Source: Caulobacter sp. Root1455 (GTDB lineage: Bacteria; Pseudomonadota; Alphaproteobacteria; Caulobacterales; Caulobacteraceae). From it: 64,000 nucleotides of DNA. Positions 36,401 to 44,436 of this stretch are shown in pieces (positions within the stretch are counted from its first letter, which is position 1; the number at the start of each line of letters is the position of its first letter). The stretch covers positions 1-64,000 of the forward strand of contig NZ_LMFQ01000020.1 in assembly GCF_001426905.1 (NCBI RefSeq), given 5' to 3'. A program made the position numbers and the translations under genes. The notes under the pieces were generated by a model, which was not told the origin of the DNA, did not search any database, and saw only the letters and a program-made list of their open reading frames with translations.

Positions 36401-38307
36401 TCGGCGACATGAGCGGCGACGTGTTCGGCAACGGCATGCTGCTGTCCAAGCAGACCAGGCTGCTGGCCGCGTTCGACCATCGCCATATCTTCCTAGACCC
36501 CGATCCCGATCCGGCGACCTCGTGGGCCGAGCGCGACCGGATGTTCAAGCTGCCGCGCTCGTCCTGGGACGACTACGACAAGAGCCTGATCTCCAAGGGC
36601 GGCGGCGTCTTCCCGCGGACGCTGAAGCAGATCCCGCTGTCGCCGGAGGTGCGGGCGATGCTGGACCTCAAGGCCGAGAGCGTCGCCCCCAGCGAGCTCT
36701 TGACCGCCATCCTCAAGGCGCGGGCCGAGCTGCTCTATTTCGGCGGCATCGGCGGCTATGTGAAGGCCAGGACCGAAAGCCACGCCGACGCCGGCGACAA
36801 GGCCAACGACGCCATCCGCGTCAACGGCGCCGACCTGCGGGTCAAGGTCGTGGGCGAGGGCGCGAACCTGGGCCTGACCCAGGCGGGTCGCATCGAGTTC
36901 GCGCAAGCAGGCGGCCACATCAACACCGACGCGATCGACAACTCGGCCGGGGTCGACAGCTCCGACCACGAGGTCAACATCAAGATCCTGACCGGGATCC
37001 TGGAGCGCGGCGGCAAGCTGGATCGCGAGGCCCGAAACCGGCTGCTGCCGACCATGACCGACGACGTGGCCAGCCACGTGCTGGCCGACAACTACGACCA
37101 GACCCTGGCCCTGTCGCTGATGGAAAGCGACGCGGTGTCCGAGGTCGAATCCCACGCCCAGTTCATGGCCGCCCTGGAGGCCAAGGGACGCCTGGACCGC
37201 AAGGTCGAGGGCCTCCCCGAGGCCGCGGCTCTGGCCGACCGCGCCCAGGCCGGCAAGGGCCTGACCCGGCCGGAACTGGCCGTGCTGCTGGCCTATGGCA
37301 AGCTCGACCTGTCCGAGGACATCGTCGCCTCCCAGGCGCCCGACGATCCGTGGTTCGAGGCGACGCTGAAGGGCTACTTCCCGCCTGCCCTGGGCCAGTA
37401 TGGCGACGCCATGCAGCAGCACCGGCTGAAGCGCGAGATCATCGCCACGGTTCTCGACAACCAGATGATCAACATGTGCGGCCCGACCTTCCCCAGCCGT
37501 CTGCGGGCGGCCGCCGGTTGCGACACCACGGCCCTGGTCATCGCCTTCGCCGCCGCCCGCGAGATCCTCGGCGTCGACGCCCTGTGGGACCAGGTCTCGG
37601 CCCTGGACGGCAAGGCCTCCGCCAGCGGCCAGCTGGCGCTGTACAAGGCCCTGGCCTACGCCCAGCGCAGCCTGACCTTCTGGCTGGCCCGCCGGGCGTT
37701 CAGGGACAAGTCGACCGTCAAGCAGCTGGTCGAGACCTACGGGCCTTCGGTCAAGGCGCTGTCGGCCCTGGGGACCGCGATCCTCTCGCCGTTCGAGCAG
37801 AAGGCCGCGGCCAAGCGAGCCAAGGCCTATGTCGCCGACGGCGCGCCCGAGGCCCTGGCCCTGGCGGTGGCGGCCCTGCAGCCGGTGACCACGGCGGCCG
37901 ACCTGGTCGATCTGGGCAACGCCTCCAGCTGGTCGGTCGAGAACGTGGCCCGCCTCTACCACCAGGTGGGCGCGGCCTTCGGCTTCGACCGCCTGCGCTC
38001 GGCGGCCGGTTCGTTCGTCGGCGGCGACGCCTTCGAGCGCCTGGCCGTGCGACGCCTGATCGAGGACATGCTCAGCGAGCAGACCGCGATCACCCAGGTG
38101 GTGCTGAAGTTCGCCGCCAACGCCCAGGCCGGCGACGACGAGGCCTCGGCCAAGGCGGCGGTCAGCTCCTGGGGCGCTCTGCGCCACGAGGCCGTCCGCG
38201 CCGCCAAGCGCACGGTCGAGACCATCGAGCAGGCCGGCGGCGGCTGGACCTTCGCCAAGCTGACCATCGCCAACGCGGCCCTGCGGGGTCTGGCGAGCGC
38301 GTCCTAG
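33469..38307 (+). CDS. gdhZ: large NAD-dependent glutamate dehydrogenase
   Basis: A 1612-residue enzyme of the 180-kDa class (GDH2 type), which converts glutamate to 2-oxoglutarate and ammonium with NAD. The catalytic core in the middle shows GPVARGGLRWSDRRDDFRTE, KNAVIVPVGSKGGF with the active-site Lys, VGVGDMSGDVFGNGML and EGANLGLTQAGRIEFA; ACT-like domains occupy the first third. The length is normal for the class. In C. crescentus the equivalent GdhZ also stimulates FtsZ GTPase and ties glutamate catabolism to cell division; this second role is assumed here by orthology, not visible in sequence. A hairpin follows the stop. Confidence 0.93.
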   Translation: MVGAKLDPKATAAQPDGLISAFGAALGQGALSAPQAQFAAQVQEDWSAEELPGFAPGDIAHALVDFWRFGEGASGEPLSIRVRPAVRADGTDLKSDLLEIVQPDRPFLVDSIMGAIAEAGFSVRAMFHPVIDTPAGRRSMIQVYLAPVGEDRETALVDAVRDALADVQLAVDDFHAMKALIRRTIEELRASKAPIPEGEREEGLAFLDWLEGDRFVFLGARVYEYPRTPDGGYAAEEPLYQPEGSLGVLRDQTLTVLRRGSEPAILSRQVRDHLLLGAPLVVAKSNLRSKVHRRGYMDYVGVRRYGADGKPSGEVRFVGLFTAEAYETPAHEMPVIRRKVEHILKETGKDPDSHNGKRLRNILETWPRDELFQVSEDELRTMAMGVLHLYDRPRVRLFARRDPFDRFISVLMFVPRERYDSGVRERAGKILADAYQGRVSAYYPSFSDAPLARVHYVLGVTPGHHGDPDLTALEAAVAETARTWEDRFEAAVRDGGAPGRVAETLARWQGAFPPGYRDQYDAAEALADLAVVDDLAADEPVRVRAFRHADDDKLTFRFKLYRPGAAAPLADVLPILEHMGLKALIEDGFKLTPAAGTHGKVWVHEFTLRDERGEHLSFGDVKTAFEAAFVAIWTGRAESDGFNRLVLELGVGWREAALVRALARYRQQTGLDPSQGVQEQALSDNPGVTRLILDLFRIKFDPAVHADLSAREERAKAVEADIVEALQAVESLDADRVLRRIAALIGAIQRTNFFQVGPDGEPKPYISYKIASRELEDLPAPKPYREIYVSAPHIEGVHLRFGPVARGGLRWSDRRDDFRTEVLGLVKAQQVKNAVIVPVGSKGGFYPKNLPRGGDRDAIQAEAIRAYKTFLSGLLDITDNIDADNKIVPPAGLVIHDGEDPYLVVAADKGTATFSDIANGVAEDYGFWLGDAFASGGSVGYDHKVMGITARGAWEAVKRHFRELGKDIQTEPFTVVGVGDMSGDVFGNGMLLSKQTRLLAAFDHRHIFLDPDPDPATSWAERDRMFKLPRSSWDDYDKSLISKGGGVFPRTLKQIPLSPEVRAMLDLKAESVAPSELLTAILKARAELLYFGGIGGYVKARTESHADAGDKANDAIRVNGADLRVKVVGEGANLGLTQAGRIEFAQAGGHINTDAIDNSAGVDSSDHEVNIKILTGILERGGKLDREARNRLLPTMTDDVASHVLADNYDQTLALSLMESDAVSEVESHAQFMAALEAKGRLDRKVEGLPEAAALADRAQAGKGLTRPELAVLLAYGKLDLSEDIVASQAPDDPWFEATLKGYFPPALGQYGDAMQQHRLKREIIATVLDNQMINMCGPTFPSRLRAAAGCDTTALVIAFAAAREILGVDALWDQVSALDGKASASGQLALYKALAYAQRSLTFWLARRAFRDKSTVKQLVETYGPSVKALSALGTAILSPFEQKAAAKRAKAYVADGAPEALALAVAALQPVTTAADLVDLGNASSWSVENVARLYHQVGAAFGFDRLRSAAGSFVGGDAFERLAVRRLIEDMLSEQTAITQVVLKFAANAQAGDDEASAKAAVSSWGALRHEAVRAAKRTVETIEQAGGGWTFAKLTIANAALRGLASAS

Positions 38308-38316
38308 ACCCCGATC

Positions 38317-38343
38317 GGGGGCACGCACATGTGCGTGTCCCCC
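38317..38343 (+). terminator. stem-loop after gdhZ
   Basis: GGGGGCACGCA, loop CATG, TGCGTGTCCCCC form an 11-base stem with one bulged T. No T-run, but the position ten bases after the stop supports a terminator. Confidence 0.55.
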
Positions 38344-38389
38344 GCCGGAGAAGCTTCGCGTATAAGCGGCTCCAGTTGGGGGACGACAG

Positions 38390-39718
38390 ATGAACAAGGG
38401 TGACCGGCAGCGGGCCGCGTGGGCGCTCTACGAGTGGGCCCAGCAGCCCTATTGGGCGTTGATCGCCACCTTCATCTTCACCCCCTATTTCGCGGCCGGC
38501 TTCGTCGGCGACCCGGCGCGCGGGCAGAGCCTGCTGGGCTACGCCGGCGCGGTCTCGGGCCTGCTGATCGCGGTGTTCAGCCCGCTGGTCGGAGCCAGCG
38601 TCGATGCGCGCCGGAACCCCCGCATCTGGCTGGTGGGCTTGGCGATCCCGTTCGTCCTGGCCAGCGGCGCCCTGTGGTTCGCGACGCCAGGCGACGCCAG
38701 CCGCATCCTGCCGATCCTGATCTGCCTGGTGGTGGCCGGGGTTTCGGCCGAGCTCAGCGGTTCGGTGATGAACGCCCTGCTGCCCCTGGTGGCCAAGCCG
38801 GGCCAGGTCGGACGGCTGTCGGGCTCGGCCTGGGCCCTGGCCTATGTCGGGGCGCTGATCAGCCTGTTCGTCGTGCTGCTGTGCTTCTCCCTGCCCACGG
38901 TTCCGATGCTGGGGCTGTCCAAGGCGCTGCACGAGCCTGACCGCATCGTCGGGCCGCTGGTGGCCGTGTGGTTCCTGGCGTTCTCCTGGCCGCTGATGAT
39001 GATGGCGCCCCAGCCGCCCAAGATCGCCGGCCAGAAGCCGCTGGCCGAGCTGTGGACCACGATCCGTTCGCTGCGGCGCAGGCCGTGGATGCTGCGTTTC
39101 CTGATCGGCCGGATGCTGCTCGGCGACGGCATCTCCAGCTTCATCGCGTTCGGCGGCGTGCTGGCGGCCGGGATGTTCGGCTGGACCACCACCCAGCTGG
39201 GCCTCTACGCCATCGCCCTGTCGATCGCCGCCGGGATCGGCACGTTCATCGGCGGCCGGGTCGATCAGAAGCTGGGCTCGAAAACCACGGTGCTGATCGC
39301 CGCCGGCGTGGTGCTGTTCGGGGCGTTCGGGGTCGGGCTGGTCGGCCGCGACAGCCTGGCCTTCGTGCTCAAGGTCGCCCCGCCGGTGGCCGGCGGCGGC
39401 CTGTTCACCAGCCTGCCCGAGCGGGTGTTCCTGGGCTTTTCGCTGTTCGTCGGCCTGACCTTCGGGCCGGCCCAGGCGTCCCTGCGCGCCTGGATGGCGC
39501 AACTGGCCCCGGCCGGCGAGAGCGGACGGTGGTTCGGGCTCTACGCCCTGTCGGGCAAGGCCACGGCCTTCATGGCCCCGCTGGTTATCGCGGTGGGCAC
39601 ACGGTGGGTCGGCGACCAGCGCATCGCCGTCGCCGTCTCGGCCCTGTTCCTGGCCACCGGCGCCGTCATCCTGGCCCGCGTGCCGCGCCAGGGACCGGAA
39701 CCCGAAGCCGCCGCCTAA
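38390..39718 (+). CDS. MFS transporter, UMF1/Atg22-like
   Basis: A 442-residue protein with about 12 membrane segments. It begins WALYEWAQQPYWALIATFIF, the hallmark of the UMF1 branch, and contains FSPLVGASVDARRNPR in the A-like loop between spans 2 and 3. GGGGGAC precedes the ATG. The substrate is unknown; distant relatives export amino acids or other small metabolites. It stands alone between gdhZ and a DUF418 gene, 64 bp before the latter. Confidence 0.82.
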   Translation: MNKGDRQRAAWALYEWAQQPYWALIATFIFTPYFAAGFVGDPARGQSLLGYAGAVSGLLIAVFSPLVGASVDARRNPRIWLVGLAIPFVLASGALWFATPGDASRILPILICLVVAGVSAELSGSVMNALLPLVAKPGQVGRLSGSAWALAYVGALISLFVVLLCFSLPTVPMLGLSKALHEPDRIVGPLVAVWFLAFSWPLMMMAPQPPKIAGQKPLAELWTTIRSLRRRPWMLRFLIGRMLLGDGISSFIAFGGVLAAGMFGWTTTQLGLYAIALSIAAGIGTFIGGRVDQKLGSKTTVLIAAGVVLFGAFGVGLVGRDSLAFVLKVAPPVAGGGLFTSLPERVFLGFSLFVGLTFGPAQASLRAWMAQLAPAGESGRWFGLYALSGKATAFMAPLVIAVGTRWVGDQRIAVAVSALFLATGAVILARVPRQGPEPEAAA

Positions 39719-39781
39719 CCCAGGGTTGTCGGTCGCGCCAAGACGGTACAGGATCGCCGCCGATTGGTGTCGGGGGCGTGC

Positions 39782-41002
39782 ATGGTCAAGGATCGTATCG
39801 TTCTGCTGGACTCGCTGCGGGGTCTGGCGGTGCTGGGCATCCTGCTGTGCAACATTCCGATCGCGGCCGAGCCGCATTCGGTGGCCACCAGCCTGACCCT
39901 GTGGCCGCTGGGCATGGCGCCGGCCTCGGTGGCCGTCTGGTGGGTCACCCAGGTGTTCTTCCAGCAGAAGTTCTATTCGATGTTCGCCATGCTGTTCGGC
40001 GCCTCGATCCTGATGGTCGGCGGCGAGGGTGGTGACAAGGGCCGCCAGAGGACCCTGATCCTGCGCTTGGCCAGCCTGCTGCCCATCGGCCTGCTCCACG
40101 GCCTGGCGATCTGGCAGGGCGATGTCATGAACACCTATGCGGTGGTCGGCCTGCTGGCGATGTGGGCCCGCTCATGGCCGGCCAAGCGCCTGCTGCAGAC
40201 GGGGATCGGCCTGCATCTGGGGCTGTCCGCCTGGGCCGCCTGGAACCTGCTCCAGCACGCCGCCCAGGGCGGGGGCGATCCGCCGCCGGCGCAGATGGCC
40301 AAGTTCCTGGCCGGGGTCCAGGCCGACAGCGCCCAGTACGCCGGGACCTTCGCCCAGTCGCTGAGCCAGAACGCCAGGGACTTCTGGGATTTCGTATTCA
40401 GCGCCTTCACCCAGTGGCCCCAGACCTGGCCGCTGCTGGTGCTGTCGCTGATGCTGATGGGCATGGGTCTCTACAAGCTGGGCGTCCTGAGCGGCAGAGC
40501 CTCGACCGGGGTCTATCAGGGCCTGATCGGGGCGGGCCTCGGCGCCCTGGCGATCGTCTGCCTGGCCGAGACGGCCTACATGGTGCTGCCCAGCCATCCC
40601 TGGGCGCCGCGCGCCCTGGCCCGCTGGCTGCAGAGCGCCACCGCGCCCGTCGTCAGCCTGGGCTATGTCGGCCTGATGGTGATGGCGACGCGGGCCAGGG
40701 TCTGGAAGGCGATCCCGGCCGTCCTGGCCCCGGTCGGTCAGATGGCTTTCACCAACTATCTGACCCAGTCGATCCTGATGACCGCGCTGCTGTACGGCGG
40801 CCGTGGGCCAGGCCTTTATGGCAAGGTCGACCGGCCGTTCCTGGCCGCGGCGACGGCGGTGATCTGGCTGCTGCAGATCCTGTGGTCGCGCTGGTGGATG
40901 GCGCGCTTCACCATGGGTCCGCTGGAGTGGCTTTGGCGGCTGGCCTATCGGGGGCCCATGCCGCTGCGCCGCGCGCCCGAGACGGCGGCGGCCGCCACCT
41001 GA
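39782..41002 (+). CDS. DUF418 domain membrane protein (YeiB-like)
   Basis: A 406-residue membrane protein with about ten spans. The entry RIVLLDSLRGLAVLGILLCN and the C-terminal region (AFTNYLTQSILMTALLYGG, LEWLWRLAYRG) are those of the DUF418 family. GGGGG lies before the ATG at 39782. The family is related to membrane acyltransferases but no reaction is established, so I give no function. Its stop is immediately next to the stop of the convergent helical-protein gene. Confidence 0.85.
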   Translation: MVKDRIVLLDSLRGLAVLGILLCNIPIAAEPHSVATSLTLWPLGMAPASVAVWWVTQVFFQQKFYSMFAMLFGASILMVGGEGGDKGRQRTLILRLASLLPIGLLHGLAIWQGDVMNTYAVVGLLAMWARSWPAKRLLQTGIGLHLGLSAWAAWNLLQHAAQGGGDPPPAQMAKFLAGVQADSAQYAGTFAQSLSQNARDFWDFVFSAFTQWPQTWPLLVLSLMLMGMGLYKLGVLSGRASTGVYQGLIGAGLGALAIVCLAETAYMVLPSHPWAPRALARWLQSATAPVVSLGYVGLMVMATRARVWKAIPAVLAPVGQMAFTNYLTQSILMTALLYGGRGPGLYGKVDRPFLAAATAVIWLLQILWSRWWMARFTMGPLEWLWRLAYRGPMPLRRAPETAAAAT

Positions 41003-41347
41003 TCAGGTGGGCGGCCTGGATTTGAGGAAGGTGTCGAGCGCGGTGTTGATCACCGTCACGGTCACGGCGTCGCGCAGGCGCTGAGCGTCCGCCTGGCTGA
41101 TGCCGGCGGCCGTGTAGCCGGCGATCTCGGTCAGGTCGGTCTCGCCCTGCACCAGGTTCTTGAACTCGGCCTCGCTCAGCTGGCCGGCCGCCAGCTGGCC
41201 CGTCCAGAGCTGCAGGTTGGCCTTGGCCTTGTCGAGGGCGGCCTGGGCCATGGCCTTCACGTCGGCGGAATAGCCTTCGAAGCTGTCCTTGCCGAGCACG
41301 GAGAGGTTGGCCTTGGCGGCCGCCAGAAAGTCGTCGAACTGGCTCAT
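41003..41347 (-). CDS. small helical protein paired with a lipoprotein gene
   Basis: A 114-residue protein without signal peptide or membrane segment, composed of amphipathic helices rich in Ala, Lys and Glu (SADVKAMAQAALDKAKANLQ). It looks phasin-like in composition but has no recognised domain. Its ATG overlaps the stop of the lipoprotein gene (ATGA). Residues 53-106 align without gaps, weakly but with matching pattern, with the helical protein at 59.6 kb, which is likewise downstream of a lipoprotein gene. Confidence 0.7.
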   Translation of the reverse strand: MSQFDDFLAAAKANLSVLGKDSFEGYSADVKAMAQAALDKAKANLQLWTGQLAAGQLSEAEFKNLVQGETDLTEIAGYTAAGISQADAQRLRDAVTVTVINTALDTFLKSRPPT

Positions 41348-41817
41348 GACGCGCCGCCTTCCTCGACTTGGCCGCAGGATGTGGCCTGGCCCTTGTTGGC
41401 CTCCAGGCAGAGGATGTAGTCGAAGGCCCGCCCGATCTGGATCTTCTTCTGGTCGCGGAACGCCGGGCCCAGAGAACCCTGACTTTGCCATAGGGCGATC
41501 GTCCCGCCGTAGAGGGCGCGGTTCGGGTCGCGCAGCACGGCCCATTGCCGGGCCGAGAAGGTGTTGAGCGGGTCGGCGGCCGCCGCGCTGGCCGCCGCGT
41601 CGATCCGGGCCGTCAGGGCCGCGACCTCGGCGGCGTGACTGGCGTAGGGATCGCCGGACACGTCCAGCAGGGACAGGGTCTGGGCTTTCAGGCCGGCGGC
41701 GTTGACCTGGGCGGCGGGGTTGGGCGGCGGGGCCACGGGCGCGCAGGCGACGGGGGCCAGGGCCGGCAGCAAGAACGTCAGGACGAGCGCGGTTCGCGCT
41801 ATCGGCGCCAGCTTCAT
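41344..41817 (-). CDS. lipoprotein of unknown function
   Basis: A 157-residue protein with a lipoprotein signal: basic start (MKLAPIARTA), hydrophobic stretch and lipobox PVAC at residues 22-25, so the mature part would be lipid-anchored. The rest is Ala-rich and helical and ends with two cysteines (YILCLEANKGQATSC). The ATG at 41817 is preferred over an upstream in-frame ATG because it places the signal correctly. It is the first gene of a coupled pair with the helical protein. Confidence 0.72.
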   Translation of the reverse strand: MKLAPIARTALVLTFLLPALAPVACAPVAPPPNPAAQVNAAGLKAQTLSLLDVSGDPYASHAAEVAALTARIDAAASAAAADPLNTFSARQWAVLRDPNRALYGGTIALWQSQGSLGPAFRDQKKIQIGRAFDYILCLEANKGQATSCGQVEEGGAS

Positions 41818-41904
41818 GGAAGGCCTCCCCATTAGGTAGCGGAAGCCTGGCATACAATCGCCGGGCGCACAATCTCGGCCGGAACGGCGCGCCGATGGAC
41901 GAGG

Positions 41905-42678
41905 TTAGAGCGTCCGCGCGACCCCGAGGGCCTTGGCGAAATAGCCCTGGGTCTGGCTGAAAAGGTCGGGGCGATACTTGGCGCGCGGGTCGTTGGCGCG
42001 TTCGTCGTCGAACGCGTGGGTGGCGTCCGCGTGGAAGAGGGTGTCCACCGCCAGACCGTCGCGCTGCAGACGGTCCAGCGCGGTCTTCGGATATTTCCAG
42101 CCGACCACCTGGTCCTTCCCGCCGACCACCGAGAACACCTTGGGCCCGTATGAACCCCAGCCCCGGCTGGAGGTCAGCGACGGATAGGCCGCGTACGGAT
42201 AGACCAGCAGGACGCCCTTGACGCGCGCGCGCAGCTTCAGCGGATCGGCGTCGGCGATCCCGGTGGCGCGGGCGGCGTTCACGCCGATCGCGTAGCCGTC
42301 CATGATCGACCAGCCGCCATGGCTCCAGCCGGCCAGGAACACGCGCTCGGAATCGGCCCAGGGCTGGCTCTCCAGCCAGGCCAACATGGCGAACACGTCG
42401 CCCGAGCGCTTGAGGCCCTGCAGCGTCGTGCCGGTGCAGACGAACAGCTTGCCGTCCAGCGTCGACATGCCGCGCGGCTTGAAGCTGTCGACCACCACCG
42501 CCGCCCAGCCGGCCTCGACCGCCACCTGGGCGTAGGTTTCCAGGAACGGCGTCTTGCCGCCGCAACCGTGCAGGATCAGCGCCACGGGAAAGGGGCCGGG
42601 TCCCGAAGGCTTGAAGACCTTCGAGGCGTTGGCGACCTTGGCTCCCCAATCCGCTGCCTTCACGCCGGCGCTAAGCAT
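41905..42678 (-). CDS. dienelactone hydrolase-like alpha/beta hydrolase
   Basis: A 257-residue cytoplasmic hydrolase. VALILHGCGG supplies the oxyanion region, FLAGWSHGG holds the nucleophile Ser, VVGGKDQVV is near the usual Asp, and HADATHAFDD supplies His. The fold and ordering suit the DLH family. No signal peptide is seen. It is separated by 88 bp from the lipoprotein gene on the same strand. The substrate is unknown. Confidence 0.8.
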   Translation of the reverse strand: MLSAGVKAADWGAKVANASKVFKPSGPGPFPVALILHGCGGKTPFLETYAQVAVEAGWAAVVVDSFKPRGMSTLDGKLFVCTGTTLQGLKRSGDVFAMLAWLESQPWADSERVFLAGWSHGGWSIMDGYAIGVNAARATGIADADPLKLRARVKGVLLVYPYAAYPSLTSSRGWGSYGPKVFSVVGGKDQVVGWKYPKTALDRLQRDGLAVDTLFHADATHAFDDERANDPRAKYRPDLFSQTQGYFAKALGVARTL

Positions 42679-42781
42679 GTGGTCCTACAGCGCCCCCGCG
42701 CGAAATCCCAGGACGGCCACCATGGTCGATCGGCGGGGGAAACTCAATTCGATCGCCGTCCGGTGCGCTCGATCCGAAGCT

Positions 42782-44278
42782 TCAGATTTCCTGGTTGTAC
42801 TTGCCGACCCGATCGCCCAGGCGCGGCTTCACTTCCTGGCGGAACAGCGCGCGCATGTCGTCGGCCGACTGGGTGCTTTCGACGACGACCACGATCTCGG
42901 GCTTGTTGGACGAGGCGCGGACCAGCACCCAGGAGCCGTCCTCCAGATGCACCCGCACGCCGTTGACGGTGATCACCTCGGTGATCCTGCGGCCCAGGAT
43001 CGAACCGCCGGCGGCGAACAGGTCCTGGTATTCCTTCACCACGTCGGCGACGACGCCGTACTTCACCTCGTCGCCGCAATGCGGGCTCATGGTCAGCGAC
43101 GTGAAGGCCACGGGCAGGGCCTTGCGCATGTCCGACAGCTTCATCCCTGGATTGCGGTCCAACATGGCCAGGACGGCGGCGGCGGCGGTCAGGCCGCAGT
43201 CGTAGCCGTAGCCCAGGTCGCCGTTCATGAAGAAGTGGCCGCTCTTCTCGAAGCCCGCCAGGGCGCCCAGCTCGGCGCTCTTGCGCTTGATGTAGCTGTG
43301 ACCGGTCTTCCAGTAGATCACCTTGCAGCCATGGGCGGCCAGGATCGGATCGGTGGCGTAGAGACCGGTCGACTTGACGTCGACCACGAAGGTCGCGCCC
43401 GGGTTCAGCGGGGCCAGGTCGCGGGCCAGCATCAGGCCGATCTTGTCGGCGAAGATCTCCTCCCCCTCGTCGTCGACCACGCCGCAGCGGTCGCCGTCGC
43501 CGTCGAAGCCGAACGCCAGGTCGGCCCCGTGCTCGCGGACGGCGTGGGCCATCGCGTGCAGCATTTCGGCGTCTTCCGGGTTCGGATTGTATTTCGGGAA
43601 GGTGTAGTCGAGATCGGTGTCCATGCCGATGACCTCGGAGACGCCCATGCGCCGCAGGCCCTCGACCGCGAAGGCGCCGGCCGTGCCGTTGCCGCAGGCG
43701 GCGATCACCTTCAGCGGCCGGGTGATCTGGGCGCGCTTGGCGACGTCGGCGATGTAGCGCTCGGCCTCGCCCGCGACCCGGATCAGCTTGCCGCCGTCAC
43801 GCTCGACGAACGCGCCGTCCAGCACGATCGTCTTCAGGCGGCCCATCTCGTCGGGACCGAAGGTCAGCGGCCTCTGGGCGCCCATCTTCACGCCGGTCCA
43901 GCCGTTCTCGTTGTGGCTGGCGGTGACCATGGCCACGCAGGGGATGTCCAGGTCGAACTGAGCGAAATAGGCCGTGGGCGACAGGGCCAGGCCGATGTCG
44001 TGAACCTCGCAGCCGGCGCTGATCAGGCCCAGGATCAGGGCGTTCTTGATCGAGCTGGAATAGGAGCGGAAATCGTGGCCGACCACGATCCTCGACTGGC
44101 CCAGTTCGTGGATGTAGGTGCCCAGGCCCAGGCCCAGGGCCTGCACGCCCAGCAGGTTGATCTCCGGCCCGAACAGCCAGCGCGCGTCGTATTCCCGAAA
44201 TCCCGTGGCCTTGACCAAGGGTTCGTTTTCATAGGCGGCGGTATTGGGAACGAGATCGGCGCGAGGTTTGGAGAACAT
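42782..44278 (-). CDS. phosphomannomutase/phosphoglucomutase
   Basis: A 498-residue alpha-D-phosphohexomutase. The phosphoserine loop is MVTASHNENGWTG, the metal loop GFDGDGDRCG, the sugar-specificity loop follows near GHSYIKRK, and the phosphate-binding loop near the C-terminus contains VRASSNKPE. It interconverts hexose-6- and hexose-1-phosphates, giving mannose-1-phosphate for the GDP-mannose/GDP-fucose route or glucose-1-phosphate for UDP-glucose. It is therefore a plausible supplier for the capsule locus although 15 kb away. Confidence 0.88.
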   Translation of the reverse strand: MFSKPRADLVPNTAAYENEPLVKATGFREYDARWLFGPEINLLGVQALGLGLGTYIHELGQSRIVVGHDFRSYSSSIKNALILGLISAGCEVHDIGLALSPTAYFAQFDLDIPCVAMVTASHNENGWTGVKMGAQRPLTFGPDEMGRLKTIVLDGAFVERDGGKLIRVAGEAERYIADVAKRAQITRPLKVIAACGNGTAGAFAVEGLRRMGVSEVIGMDTDLDYTFPKYNPNPEDAEMLHAMAHAVREHGADLAFGFDGDGDRCGVVDDEGEEIFADKIGLMLARDLAPLNPGATFVVDVKSTGLYATDPILAAHGCKVIYWKTGHSYIKRKSAELGALAGFEKSGHFFMNGDLGYGYDCGLTAAAAVLAMLDRNPGMKLSDMRKALPVAFTSLTMSPHCGDEVKYGVVADVVKEYQDLFAAGGSILGRRITEVITVNGVRVHLEDGSWVLVRASSNKPEIVVVVESTQSADDMRALFRQEVKPRLGDRVGKYNQEI

Positions 44279-44436
44279 CTGGGCTCACTTCAAGGACTTG
44301 CGCGCAAGCTCTAGCTACGAGATCGCTCGCCGACTAGCGCATTCGTATGACATCGCTCCGCGAATTGGCGGATCGACAGGAATTGAGCAGCCGGCGCCTG
44401 TCGCGTCCTCGCCGCGACAGGCCACGTCGTTCGAGA

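Noticed and set aside
34030..36486. 818-codon minus-strand open frame inside gdhZ
   Set aside because: It lies opposite a clear dehydrogenase with family motifs. Long antisense frames are expected in GC-rich coding DNA and its composition (Gly/Gln/Ala/His-rich without domains) is that of a shadow.
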